Below, one piece after another: positions 1 to 5,976 of a stretch of DNA of 6,312 nucleotides; position 1 is the stretch's first letter; each line of letters starts with the position of its first letter. This stretch comes from Clostridiaceae bacterium. GTDB lineage: Bacteria > Bacillota > Clostridia > UBA1212 > DUPL01. Below the pieces are notes generated by a model. That model worked only from the letters and a program-made list of their open reading frames with translations. It was not told the DNA's origin and made no database searches. Location: NCBI GenBank assembly GCA_012522035.1, contig JAAYLF010000257.1, forward strand, positions 1 through 6,312. Reading direction: 5' to 3'. The position numbers and the translations under genes were made by a program.

Positions 1-15
1 AAAGAACGTTTTTGC

Positions 16-56
16 TTTGTACAAAAGTATTCAATATGGTAACATATATTGTACAA
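16..56 (+). promoter_or_regulatory. Putative rqcH promoter/operator region with two TTGTACAA palindromes
   Basis: The leader of rqcH contains TTGTACAA at 17-24 (extended to the 10-bp palindrome TTTGTACAAA at 16-25) and again at 49-56, exactly 32 bp apart, about three helical turns. A weak sigma-A-like promoter can be drawn inside it, with -35 TTGTAC (17-22), a 17-bp spacer and -10 TAACAT (40-45). The TATATT at 45-50 is a better -10 but has no good -35. The repeated palindrome could be a binding site for a dimeric regulator, but no specific regulator is implied by the sequence. Nothing else is visible in 1-77 before the ribosome binding site. Confidence 0.3.
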
Positions 57-62
57 GTTATT

Positions 63-70
63 AAAGGAGT
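63..70 (+). promoter_or_regulatory. Ribosome binding site of rqcH
   Basis: AAAGGAGT lies 7-8 nt upstream of the ATG at 78. It decides the start of rqcH: the more upstream in-frame TTG at 12 has no Shine-Dalgarno sequence, and the family's conserved N-terminus begins at the ATG at 78. Confidence 0.8.
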
Positions 71-77
71 TGGAAGC

Positions 78-1808
78 ATGCCCTATGACGGGATAGTCGC
101 AAACGCAGCAGTTTGGGAGTTGTCAGGACTGCTGATTGGAGGAAGAATAGAAAAAGTTTACCAGGCAGAAAGAGATGAAATAACACTGCTCATACATTCC
201 ATGGGGGAAAGATTCAGGCTTCTTGCCAGCGCAAACGCCACCTACCCCAGACTTCACCTTACAACCGAAAAGAAAGAAAACCCTATGAATCCACCACCAT
301 TTTGCATGGTGCTGAGAAAGCACCTGCAAGGCGGCAGAATTGTGAACATTACCCAATCAGGTTACGACAGAATAATCACCCTTTCCATCGAAAAACCCGA
401 CGAAATGGGCGATCTTTCTACAAAGCATCTGATTGTTGAAATAATGGGAAGGCACAGCAATATTATTCTGGTAAACGATTCCAAAACAATCATAGACTCA
501 ATAAAACATGTGGATGCAAATATCAGCAGTGTGAGGGAAGTTCTTCCGCTGCGTCCATATGAGCTGCCTCCCCAGCAGGAAAAGCAAAACCCGGAAAGCA
601 TAGATTTTGAAAAGCTTTTCAATGAAAACCCAGCCCAAAGACTGGACAAGCATCTGGTAAACTGCGTATGGGGATTCAGTCCCTTCCTTTCCGTGGCAAT
701 CTGCAACAAGGCTGACGTGGATCCTTTTAAGAACACCACCCATCTTACAGATGGCGAAAAACACAGACTGAAAGAAACATTGTCTGAAGTGGCAGACAGC
801 ATAAGAAACAGAAATTATGCCCCTGCAATAATCCATGGAGACAAGGTGGATTTCCATGTGCTTTCCGCTGCACATGCAGAAAAGAATACCTTGTTCAGCA
901 CCGTAAACCTGATGCTGGATGAGTTCTATACAAAGAAGGACATGGATGAAAGACTCAATGCAGTTAGAGCAAATATTTTAAAAAGCGTTAATACTGCTAT
1001 CGAAAGAAATATGAAAAAGCTTGCAATCCATGAGGAGACCATAAGAGAAGCTGCGGAGTTTGACAAGTACAGGGTTTATGGAGAGCTTCTGTTTGCAAAC
1101 ATATACAATCTGAAGGAAGGCAAATATGCGGAAGTTTTTAACTACTATGAAGATCCGCCGATTCTTGTAAAGATAGAGCTGGACGAGGAAAAAAGCATAA
1201 AGACGAATGCAAACAGATACTTTAACAGGTACAAAAAGCTGAAGAGCTCTTATGAAAACGCCCTTAACCTCCTAGATGAGGTTAAGGATGAACTCTTTTA
1301 CCTTGAAAATGTTAAAACCCATCTTGAGAATGCTTCTGATTTTGAGACTTTGGAAGACATACGCCAGGAGCTTTATGAAGGCGGGTATGTAAAAATCCAA
1401 TCCAAAGGAAGAAAGTCAAAGAAAGCAGAAACAAAATCAAAACCCATACACGTAGTATCGGAAGAAGGCTACGACATATATATTGGCAGAAACAACAAGC
1501 AAAACGAGGAGCTTTCACTTAGGTTTGCTTCCCAAAACGATTTGTGGCTGCATGTAAAAGATGCTCCTGGTTCCCACGTAATTGTGAGAACAGGAGCAAA
1601 GAATGGTGTTGTTACTCAAAAAGTTATTGAGGAAGCCGCATCGTATGCCGCCTTTTACAGCAGTCATCGCACCTCCACCAATGTGGTTGTCGACTTCACA
1701 AGAGTCAAACATGTGCGAAAAATACCGAAATCCAAACCCGGCATGGTAAGCTATACAAACCACAAAAGCATTGTGGTAAAACCCAGAGAAGCTAGTTCTC
1801 AATCTTGA
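78..1808 (+). CDS. rqcH: RqcH (NFACT family, Rqc2/FbpA homolog), ribosome quality control factor
   Basis: RqcH binds peptidyl-tRNA-obstructed 50S subunits and recruits alanyl-tRNA to add C-terminal alanine tails that mark stalled nascent chains for proteolysis; older annotations call it fibronectin-binding protein. The product is 576 residues, close to the roughly 570 of Bacillus subtilis RqcH. The NFACT-N domain occupies about residues 1-270. The DR pair lies at residues 97-98 (motif GYDR), the same positions as the D97/R98 pair needed for tailing in B. subtilis. Charged, probably coiled-coil stretches follow at about 285-345 and 385-435, then a lysine-rich linker at 440-455. The NFACT-R domain at about 455-560 contains GRNNKQNE (470-477), DLWLHVKDAPGSH (488-500) and VDFTRVKHVRK (538-548). 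The start is fixed by AAAGGAGT. The last 17 bp overlap the convergent lipoprotein gene, so the tail REASSQS may be lineage-specific. The protein is intact, with all expected domains. Confidence 0.96.
   Translation: MPYDGIVANAAVWELSGLLIGGRIEKVYQAERDEITLLIHSMGERFRLLASANATYPRLHLTTEKKENPMNPPPFCMVLRKHLQGGRIVNITQSGYDRIITLSIEKPDEMGDLSTKHLIVEIMGRHSNIILVNDSKTIIDSIKHVDANISSVREVLPLRPYELPPQQEKQNPESIDFEKLFNENPAQRLDKHLVNCVWGFSPFLSVAICNKADVDPFKNTTHLTDGEKHRLKETLSEVADSIRNRNYAPAIIHGDKVDFHVLSAAHAEKNTLFSTVNLMLDEFYTKKDMDERLNAVRANILKSVNTAIERNMKKLAIHEETIREAAEFDKYRVYGELLFANIYNLKEGKYAEVFNYYEDPPILVKIELDEEKSIKTNANRYFNRYKKLKSSYENALNLLDEVKDELFYLENVKTHLENASDFETLEDIRQELYEGGYVKIQSKGRKSKKAETKSKPIHVVSEEGYDIYIGRNNKQNEELSLRFASQNDLWLHVKDAPGSHVIVRTGAKNGVVTQKVIEEAASYAAFYSSHRTSTNVVVDFTRVKHVRKIPKSKPGMVSYTNHKSIVVKPREASSQS
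1262..1287 (+). repeat. Perfect 10-bp inverted repeat inside rqcH
   Basis: CCTTAACCTC (1262-1271) and GAGGTTAAGG (1278-1287) are perfect reverse complements around the 6-nt loop CTAGAT. The hairpin lies in the coding region for the second coiled-coil part of RqcH (residues about 396-404, NLLDEVKDE). There is no immediate T-tract on either strand (CTCTTTTA begins about 8 nt downstream on the plus strand), so it is not a standard intrinsic terminator. Confidence 0.6.
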
Positions 1809-4200
1809 AAACCCTTTCACTGAACGGACTTTCCATCTCGAATACAAACGAGAAGCTGTAGGTTCCGTCCATGTTGAAATGGACTGAATATCCGTCATAC
1901 TCATGCACCGAGTACTCATATGGCACATATTCCCCGTCCACAAGCTCATAAATCCTGGGCTTCTTTATGTTTGTAAAACCGTCTATGCGAACCACGTTGT
2001 TGTTTCTTCCCCCGGTTATTCTGAACTCAGCCATATTGTTCTCACACTTAATCCTTGGCAAGAAGGCATCCTGAACAACAGAGCCTGTTATGGCTTCCAT
2101 CTTCAAAGGATTGAGGGCCGAGTCCTCTCTTACCATCCTTACATTATCATCATGCTTGTCGTGATGCGAACCATATGGAAGCAGAATGAAATCCATCTGA
2201 ATCATGTCGCCCTTCTTGAAAGTAGTCTTGCCCAAATCCAGAGTGATTGCCCCCGTGTTCAGGCTGCCATCGAAGGAATCCCTGAATGCAAAGTTTCCAT
2301 TGAATTTCTTTCCGCCAATTGTTATGTTGCTGTTTTTCAGTATGAATCCAAAGTTCATGACACTCTCGCCATTGTGCAGGTCAAAATATGAGAAGTATGG
2401 TTTCTCTTTTCCCAGTGTTAAAATCCTTGTACCTGGTGCCAGAGTATCAACCCTCTCCACCTTGGGATTGTTGTCCTTGTCAAGGTAGCCGGTCTGCTTG
2501 AAATATGTGAACCTGCCATCGAAGGCAAATATGGTGAAGTCCTCCCTCACATTGTCAATGGTCAGATTCTTCAAGAACTCCAGAGACAGCGAATAGTACG
2601 TCCTGTTTTCATCCAGTTGAGGGAACTCCACATGTCTTAATGTGTATTTGTATGATCCGCAGTCGGAAATATAGCTGTAGTCCATATCCACATAAGTCTG
2701 TCCTGCACTGCGAATATAGCTGCCGGTATACTCGCTGCCAATCTTTGTATCTTTCTGATATGACAAAAAGTACAATCTTCCCACAGAGTTGAACTGGGGC
2801 TGGCTGTCCCACATTATACCGCTGGCTCCTCTAAAGTCGGGAAGAGTCCAGCCGTCCTTGCCATATACGAAGTAAGGGGCAATGCAGTTTGATTCCGTAA
2901 CACCTGTGGAAAGGTGGTAATAGGAGATGTGGAACTGGATGGATGACAACTGCTTTAATGGGTAATTACCCCAGTTTTGATAAAGATTCAACAAGGTGAA
3001 CTCCGCTTCCTCATTGGCATTAAGCCGCAACGGGAAGAAAGTGTCGCCGTATGCTGGATCTATTGGATCGTAAAACGGTTCTTCAATTTCTCCTTTGAAA
3101 TTCTTGCACACCTGCATTGGAATAGGTATGAGGGTCTTTGTATCATCCAAAATACCTGCACATTCAAGGCCGCCTGCATCCGTGTTCATCCAGATGTAGA
3201 AGTCTCTGTCGTTGCCGTCGGATTTGATCTTTATGGTAGCAGTATAATGTTTGTCCGGTTCTCTGTAATAAGCCTTGTTGAAATTGGATCCGTCCATGGT
3301 GAACCTGTAGGCTCCCCTTAAATGATCGTATTGAACAAATCTTGCATTGGCGTTCGAATCAAGAATATTAATATCATTTAGAGGGTTTCTTTCAAGGTAT
3401 GCTGCTTTATCAATGCCGTCAAAAGAATGGGACGTATCGGTATACAGTCTGTTTCCAAAGGATTCTTCATCCATTCTCTTGAACGTGTTTTTTGAAAGGT
3501 TGGCATATTGTCTCAGTACATACTTTGAGCCTTCTTCCGTCACAACAACGGATTTGGTACTTCCATCCGGTGGAATTATAAATCCAATAACTCCTGCCTT
3601 CTTTATGTCAAAGGCAATGTATTCCACAGACTCACTGTCCATTTTGGAAATGTCGGTTCCGACTCCGTTTTTGTCCCTATACTGGATTTTTGCCACATTC
3701 TTTTTCTCAAACGCGGCTTCAAATCCTATATTCTGAATATTGGAAGCTTCACTGGTGGCAATTACCCTGAATTCCTGATGGAGTTTATCCGGATATGTAT
3801 GGAAAGTTTTATCCAGTTTAAAGGGCACAACCCTGGTGGATGTCTGAATCGCCTTTACATATTCTATTGTAATTACATCACCCACTGCGCTGCCAATGTC
3901 AAAACGGATTCCTTTTAAATTTGCCTTGTATTCTCCCGCTCCTGCCAAATCCAAAACGTATGTATGGAATTTGCCATCATTTTTTACCTGAAAGGAAAGA
4001 CGCTGTTCTGCATTGAAAGAACCCTTGTCAGCAGTGAAGTAATATACTTCAGCCAACTGAGCCGCACCTTCCACCTTCATCTTAACCTCTATACCGTTGT
4101 ACTTGGTATAGTCTATATCCAGACCGGATCTGAATACATACGGATCATGGGTGTTTGTAACCTTTACAATAACACCATTGTTGTAGACAGGACTCTCCAT
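1792..4200 (-). CDS. C-terminal portion (802 aa) of a TAG-interrupted large beta-rich lipoprotein, unknown family
   Basis: I do not recognise the family. The open frame starts in the same frame as the lipoprotein ORF ending at 4246. Fifteen sense codons (ADLTGLDAKDWKVHQ) separate that TAG from the first ATG here, and they read naturally into the first domain, so the ATG at 4200 is probably not the original start. A weak GGAAAG (4209-4214) 8 nt upstream leaves reinitiation possible. Residues about 15-120 resemble a carbohydrate-binding, galactose-binding-like beta-sandwich (DPYVF, IDYTKYNGIEVKMK, FHTYVLDL, GIRFDIG). The rest is rich in Tyr, Phe, Asp and Asn with alternating beta-strand patterns. 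A His/Asp cluster, HHDKHDD, lies at residues 679-685, followed by NVRMVREDSALNPLK. No catalytic fold could be assigned. The expected location is the outer membrane surface if it is joined to the lipoprotein N-terminus, and the cytoplasm if translated alone. The gene ends in TAG, overlapping rqcH by 17 bp. Binding of polysaccharide is inference only. Confidence 0.75.
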   Translation of the reverse strand: MESPVYNNGVIVKVTNTHDPYVFRSGLDIDYTKYNGIEVKMKVEGAAQLAEVYYFTADKGSFNAEQRLSFQVKNDGKFHTYVLDLAGAGEYKANLKGIRFDIGSAVGDVITIEYVKAIQTSTRVVPFKLDKTFHTYPDKLHQEFRVIATSEASNIQNIGFEAAFEKKNVAKIQYRDKNGVGTDISKMDSESVEYIAFDIKKAGVIGFIIPPDGSTKSVVVTEEGSKYVLRQYANLSKNTFKRMDEESFGNRLYTDTSHSFDGIDKAAYLERNPLNDINILDSNANARFVQYDHLRGAYRFTMDGSNFNKAYYREPDKHYTATIKIKSDGNDRDFYIWMNTDAGGLECAGILDDTKTLIPIPMQVCKNFKGEIEEPFYDPIDPAYGDTFFPLRLNANEEAEFTLLNLYQNWGNYPLKQLSSIQFHISYYHLSTGVTESNCIAPYFVYGKDGWTLPDFRGASGIMWDSQPQFNSVGRLYFLSYQKDTKIGSEYTGSYIRSAGQTYVDMDYSYISDCGSYKYTLRHVEFPQLDENRTYYSLSLEFLKNLTIDNVREDFTIFAFDGRFTYFKQTGYLDKDNNPKVERVDTLAPGTRILTLGKEKPYFSYFDLHNGESVMNFGFILKNSNITIGGKKFNGNFAFRDSFDGSLNTGAITLDLGKTTFKKGDMIQMDFILLPYGSHHDKHDDNVRMVREDSALNPLKMEAITGSVVQDAFLPRIKCENNMAEFRITGGRNNNVVRIDGFTNIKKPRIYELVDGEYVPYEYSVHEYDGYSVHFNMDGTYSFSFVFEMESPFSERVFKIEN

Positions 4201-4245
4201 TTGGTGTACTTTCCAGTCTTTTGCATCTAGTCCTGTAAGGTCCGC

Positions 4246-4248
4246 CTA
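4246..4248 (-). other. In-frame TAG codon splitting the lipoprotein gene
   Basis: The codon context on the minus strand is GTA GGC GAC TAG GCG GAC CTT. One base change from CAG, AAG, GAG, TGG, TAC or TAT would create this TAG. The downstream base is G and no known read-through-promoting context such as TAG-CARYYA follows. No pyrrolysine or suppressor machinery is encoded in the window. Confidence 0.85.
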
Positions 4249-4716
4249 GTCGCCTACCAGTTCACCCTCGTCGGTTGAAAAACCCAGTTGCGTGATGTGG
4301 CTTTCGTAGTAATAGAAGCCGAGTCTTGTGGTGTTCATTCTTCCTGATGTGGGTGATTTTGACGCATAGTATCTTCGTCCTTCATTGTTTTCAATAAATA
4401 CATCCAACGAATTTTCGATGTAGGGATTACCTTTTAATGTTTGAAGGGTTGATACGTTCTTTTCTTTTGAAAAGCCAAGCTCATGTACCAGTTTCATCTG
4501 AGTGTTGGTGATGGTATAACTGTCCCTTTCATGGGTTGTGTAGTATGCCTGGACTTTGTTGGCAATCGTGTTTGCATAGACCATTGATTTTGATAGTCTT
4601 GTGTCGTTGCTGGTATCTCTTGGCTTGGGTTTTGGTTCCTCTTTTGTGCAGCCTATTACTGCTGCAAATATTGATACACTTAGTAGAATGCTGAAGAAAC
4701 GCTTGATTTTTACCAT
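4246..4716 (-). CDS. Lipoprotein N-terminal portion (156 aa), truncated by TAG
   Basis: The product starts with a bacterial lipoprotein signal: positive residues (MVKIKR), a hydrophobic stretch (FFSILLSVSIFAAVI), and the lipobox VIGC with the lipidated cysteine at residue 23. This is followed by a charged, proline-rich linker (TKEEPKPKPRD) typical of membrane-anchored extracytoplasmic proteins. Residues 45-150 form a domain I do not recognise, with notable segments DSYTITNTQMKLVHEL, RRYYASKSPTSGR and MNTTRLGFYYYESHI. The ORF stops at GELVGD, and the same frame continues past the TAG into an 817-codon open region, so this is most likely the N-terminus of a 974-residue protein. If the stop is genuine and not bypassed, a short secreted lipoprotein would still be made. 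The start has a G-rich Shine-Dalgarno (CAGGGGG) 6 nt upstream and a promoter at 4756-4784. Confidence 0.85.
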   Translation of the reverse strand: MVKIKRFFSILLSVSIFAAVIGCTKEEPKPKPRDTSNDTRLSKSMVYANTIANKVQAYYTTHERDSYTITNTQMKLVHELGFSKEKNVSTLQTLKGNPYIENSLDVFIENNEGRRYYASKSPTSGRMNTTRLGFYYYESHITQLGFSTDEGELVGD

Positions 4717-4722
4717 AAAAAA

Positions 4723-4729
4723 CCCCCTG
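4723..4729 (-). promoter_or_regulatory. Ribosome binding site of the lipoprotein gene (CAGGGGG)
   Basis: CAGGGGG lies 6 nt upstream of the ATG at 4716, separated only by TTTTTT. It forms the base of the right arm of the inverted repeat, so a transcript reading through from the aminotransferase could have this site paired and masked, whereas one starting at the local promoter could not. Confidence 0.6.
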
Positions 4730-4755
4730 TTCCATACTCGTTAATCTTTAAAAGT

Positions 4756-4784
4756 ATTGTAACATATTAAGGAATATGGAACAA
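4756..4784 (-). promoter_or_regulatory. Sigma-A-like promoter of the lipoprotein gene
   Basis: The -35 TTGTTC (4784-4779) and the -10 TACAAT (4761-4756, 5 of 6 to consensus) are separated by exactly 17 bp on the minus strand. The expected transcription start is near 4749, giving a 5' leader of about 33 nt. The -35 overlaps the left arm of the long inverted repeat, so a transcript from this promoter would contain only the right arm. Confidence 0.55.
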
Positions 4785-4811
4785 GGAGTGCATAATTTAT
4801 TAACAAATTAA

Positions 4812-5975
4812 TTATCTGTATTTTTTCATAAGCTCCTTGAAGGCTTTTCTTGAATTGACTATTGTATCCATGCTTACGCAATATGAAAGCCTTAGGTAGC
4901 CTGGGTACCCAAAACCAGTACCTCCTACCAGCACAATATTATGCTTAAGAGCTTCTTTTGCAAATTCACCATCATCGGGAATTGGGGATTTGGGGAACAT
5001 ATAGAAGGCGCCTTCAGGTTTCCTGCACTCAAAACCCGCATCTACAAGTACATCGTACAGTGCATCCCTCTTTGCCTTGTACTCTTCAAGACCAACCACA
5101 TCATCCAGGTGCTCTGCTATCACTTTCTGCATCAAAGACGGAGCATTCACATAACCTAGAGTTCTGTTGGCAAATATCATTGCCTGCAGCAAAAGATCAA
5201 CATTTGCACATCTTGGATTTACAATGCAAAAGCCAATTCTTTCTCCTGGAAGAGCCAGGGATTTGCTGAAAGAATTAATGACTATGGAGTTTTTTAATAT
5301 CTTGAGTATTGAAGGAACACAAACTCCATCATAGACGATCTTTGCGTAAGGCTCGTCAGAAATCACATAAACAGTATGTCCAACATTATCCAAGACCTTG
5401 CTGAGTTCACACAGTGTTTTTTCATCATAAACCGCACCTGTTGGATTGTTTGGAGAATTCAGTATTATTGCCTTTGTTTTGTCTGTTATTGCATTCTTTA
5501 TGGCTTCAACATCCAAATTAAAGGAACCTTCTTGTGCAGGAACAAGCTTGGTAATACCTCCGTGATTTTCAGTATAGAATTTGTACTCAGAAAAATACGG
5601 GGCAATTACAATTACTTCTTCACCAGGATTAAGTATTGACTTTAAAACCACATTCAAACCGCCTGCCGCACCATTAACCATTACAACATGATTTGCAGCA
5701 ACCTCAACCGAACTTTCCTTTGATGCGTGTTCAGCCACCTTTTCCCTTACATCCTGAAATCCTGCATTGGACATGTACTTATGGATTCCCGGAACTCTTA
5801 CCAAACTTTCCATGGTGGCAAGAATGCTTTCAGAGGGTTCTGGATCAGGGTTCCCCAAAGAAAAGTCGAAAACATTTTCTTCTCCATACTGTTTCTTAAG
5901 CTGCACGCCCTGCTCAAACATCGCCCTAATCCATGAGCTTTTCTGCAGGTTCTCTTCCACCTTTCTGGATATCAT
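4812..5975 (-). CDS. PLP-dependent class I/II aminotransferase (aspartate aminotransferase-like)
   Basis: This is a cytosolic fold-type I PLP enzyme that moves an amino group between an amino acid and a 2-oxo acid; the exact substrate cannot be read from the sequence. At 387 residues it has the usual family length. Visible active-site elements are SPNNPTG (174-180, with N177 expected near the PLP O3'), SDEPY (206-210, D207 to the pyridine nitrogen, Y210), the Schiff-base lysine K238 in SFSKSLALPGERIG, R246 of the phosphate-binding loop, and R362 in YLRLSY for the substrate carboxylate. The N-terminal SLGNPDPEP segment (39-47) is typical of this branch. I chose ATG 5975 because GGAGGAAA (5988-5981) sits 5-8 nt upstream; the in-frame ATG at 5990 would include that Shine-Dalgarno in the coding sequence and has none of its own. 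It starts 1 nt after the rpe stop, implying translational coupling. It ends in TAA. No defects were seen. Confidence 0.92.
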   Translation of the reverse strand: MISRKVEENLQKSSWIRAMFEQGVQLKKQYGEENVFDFSLGNPDPEPSESILATMESLVRVPGIHKYMSNAGFQDVREKVAEHASKESSVEVAANHVVMVNGAAGGLNVVLKSILNPGEEVIVIAPYFSEYKFYTENHGGITKLVPAQEGSFNLDVEAIKNAITDKTKAIILNSPNNPTGAVYDEKTLCELSKVLDNVGHTVYVISDEPYAKIVYDGVCVPSILKILKNSIVINSFSKSLALPGERIGFCIVNPRCANVDLLLQAMIFANRTLGYVNAPSLMQKVIAEHLDDVVGLEEYKAKRDALYDVLVDAGFECRKPEGAFYMFPKSPIPDDGEFAKEALKHNIVLVGGTGFGYPGYLRLSYCVSMDTIVNSRKAFKELMKKYR

Positions 5976-5976
5976 C

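Larger units (their letters stand above)
1792..4716 (-). pseudogene. Full interrupted lipoprotein gene (single in-frame TAG)
   Basis: Reading from the ATG at 4716, the frame runs 156 codons, meets TAG at 4246-4248, and stays open in the same frame for another 817 codons to TAG at 1792-1794. Ignoring the internal TAG, the product would be a 974-position lipoprotein with a signal peptide and a series of beta-rich domains. No frameshift or second lesion was seen, so the interruption is a single codon. It may be a very recent nonsense mutation, a sequencing error, or programmed read-through. This entry describes the ancestral gene; the two open pieces are listed separately. Confidence 0.6.
4717..4788 (-). 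terminator. Long inverted repeat ending in T6: possible terminator of the rpe-aminotransferase operon
   Basis: On the minus strand, CTCCTTGTTCCATA (4788-4775) can pair with TATGGAACAGGGGG (4736-4723): 9 contiguous Watson-Crick pairs, then three more G-C pairs and two G-U wobbles. The right arm is followed directly by TTTTTT (4722-4717). The intervening 38 nt may add a 5-bp TTAAT/ATTAA stem. This starts 24 nt after the aminotransferase stop codon, so it could terminate that operon. The unusual points are the long loop, and that the right arm contains the ribosome binding site of the next gene while the loop contains that gene's -10 box. Termination is not certain. Confidence 0.4.

Noticed and set aside
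12..77. Upstream in-frame start (TTG at 12) that would add 22 residues to RqcH
   Set aside because: It has no ribosome binding site, the extra residues do not match the family, and AAAGGAGT fits the ATG at 78.
607..622. 16-bp palindrome TTGAAAAGCTTTTCAA in rqcH
   Set aside because: It is a loop-less AT-rich palindrome within codons for FEKLFN and most likely reflects codon content.
1833..1850. TCTCG/CGAGA stem just after the rqcH stop as a terminator
   Set aside because: The stem has only 5 bp with an 8-nt loop and no T-tract, and it lies in the coding sequence of the opposing gene.
1515..1949. 144-codon minus-strand ORF opposite the end of rqcH
   Set aside because: It lies antisense to conserved NFACT-R codons, shows no recognisable protein features and has no ribosome binding site; it is a shadow frame.
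1903..3736. Several plus-strand ORFs of 67-162 codons opposite the lipoprotein gene
   Set aside because: They are all antisense to a long coherent minus-strand frame and have no domain-like composition; they are shadow frames.
4246..4248. TAG as a pyrrolysine codon
   Set aside because: No pyl genes or methylamine methyltransferase context is present, and the same gene also ends in TAG, as a stop overlapping rqcH. Kept only as a remote possibility.
4902..4911. 10-bp palindrome TGGGTACCCA in the aminotransferase gene
   Set aside because: It encodes the conserved GFGYPGY segment and has no loop or regulatory context.
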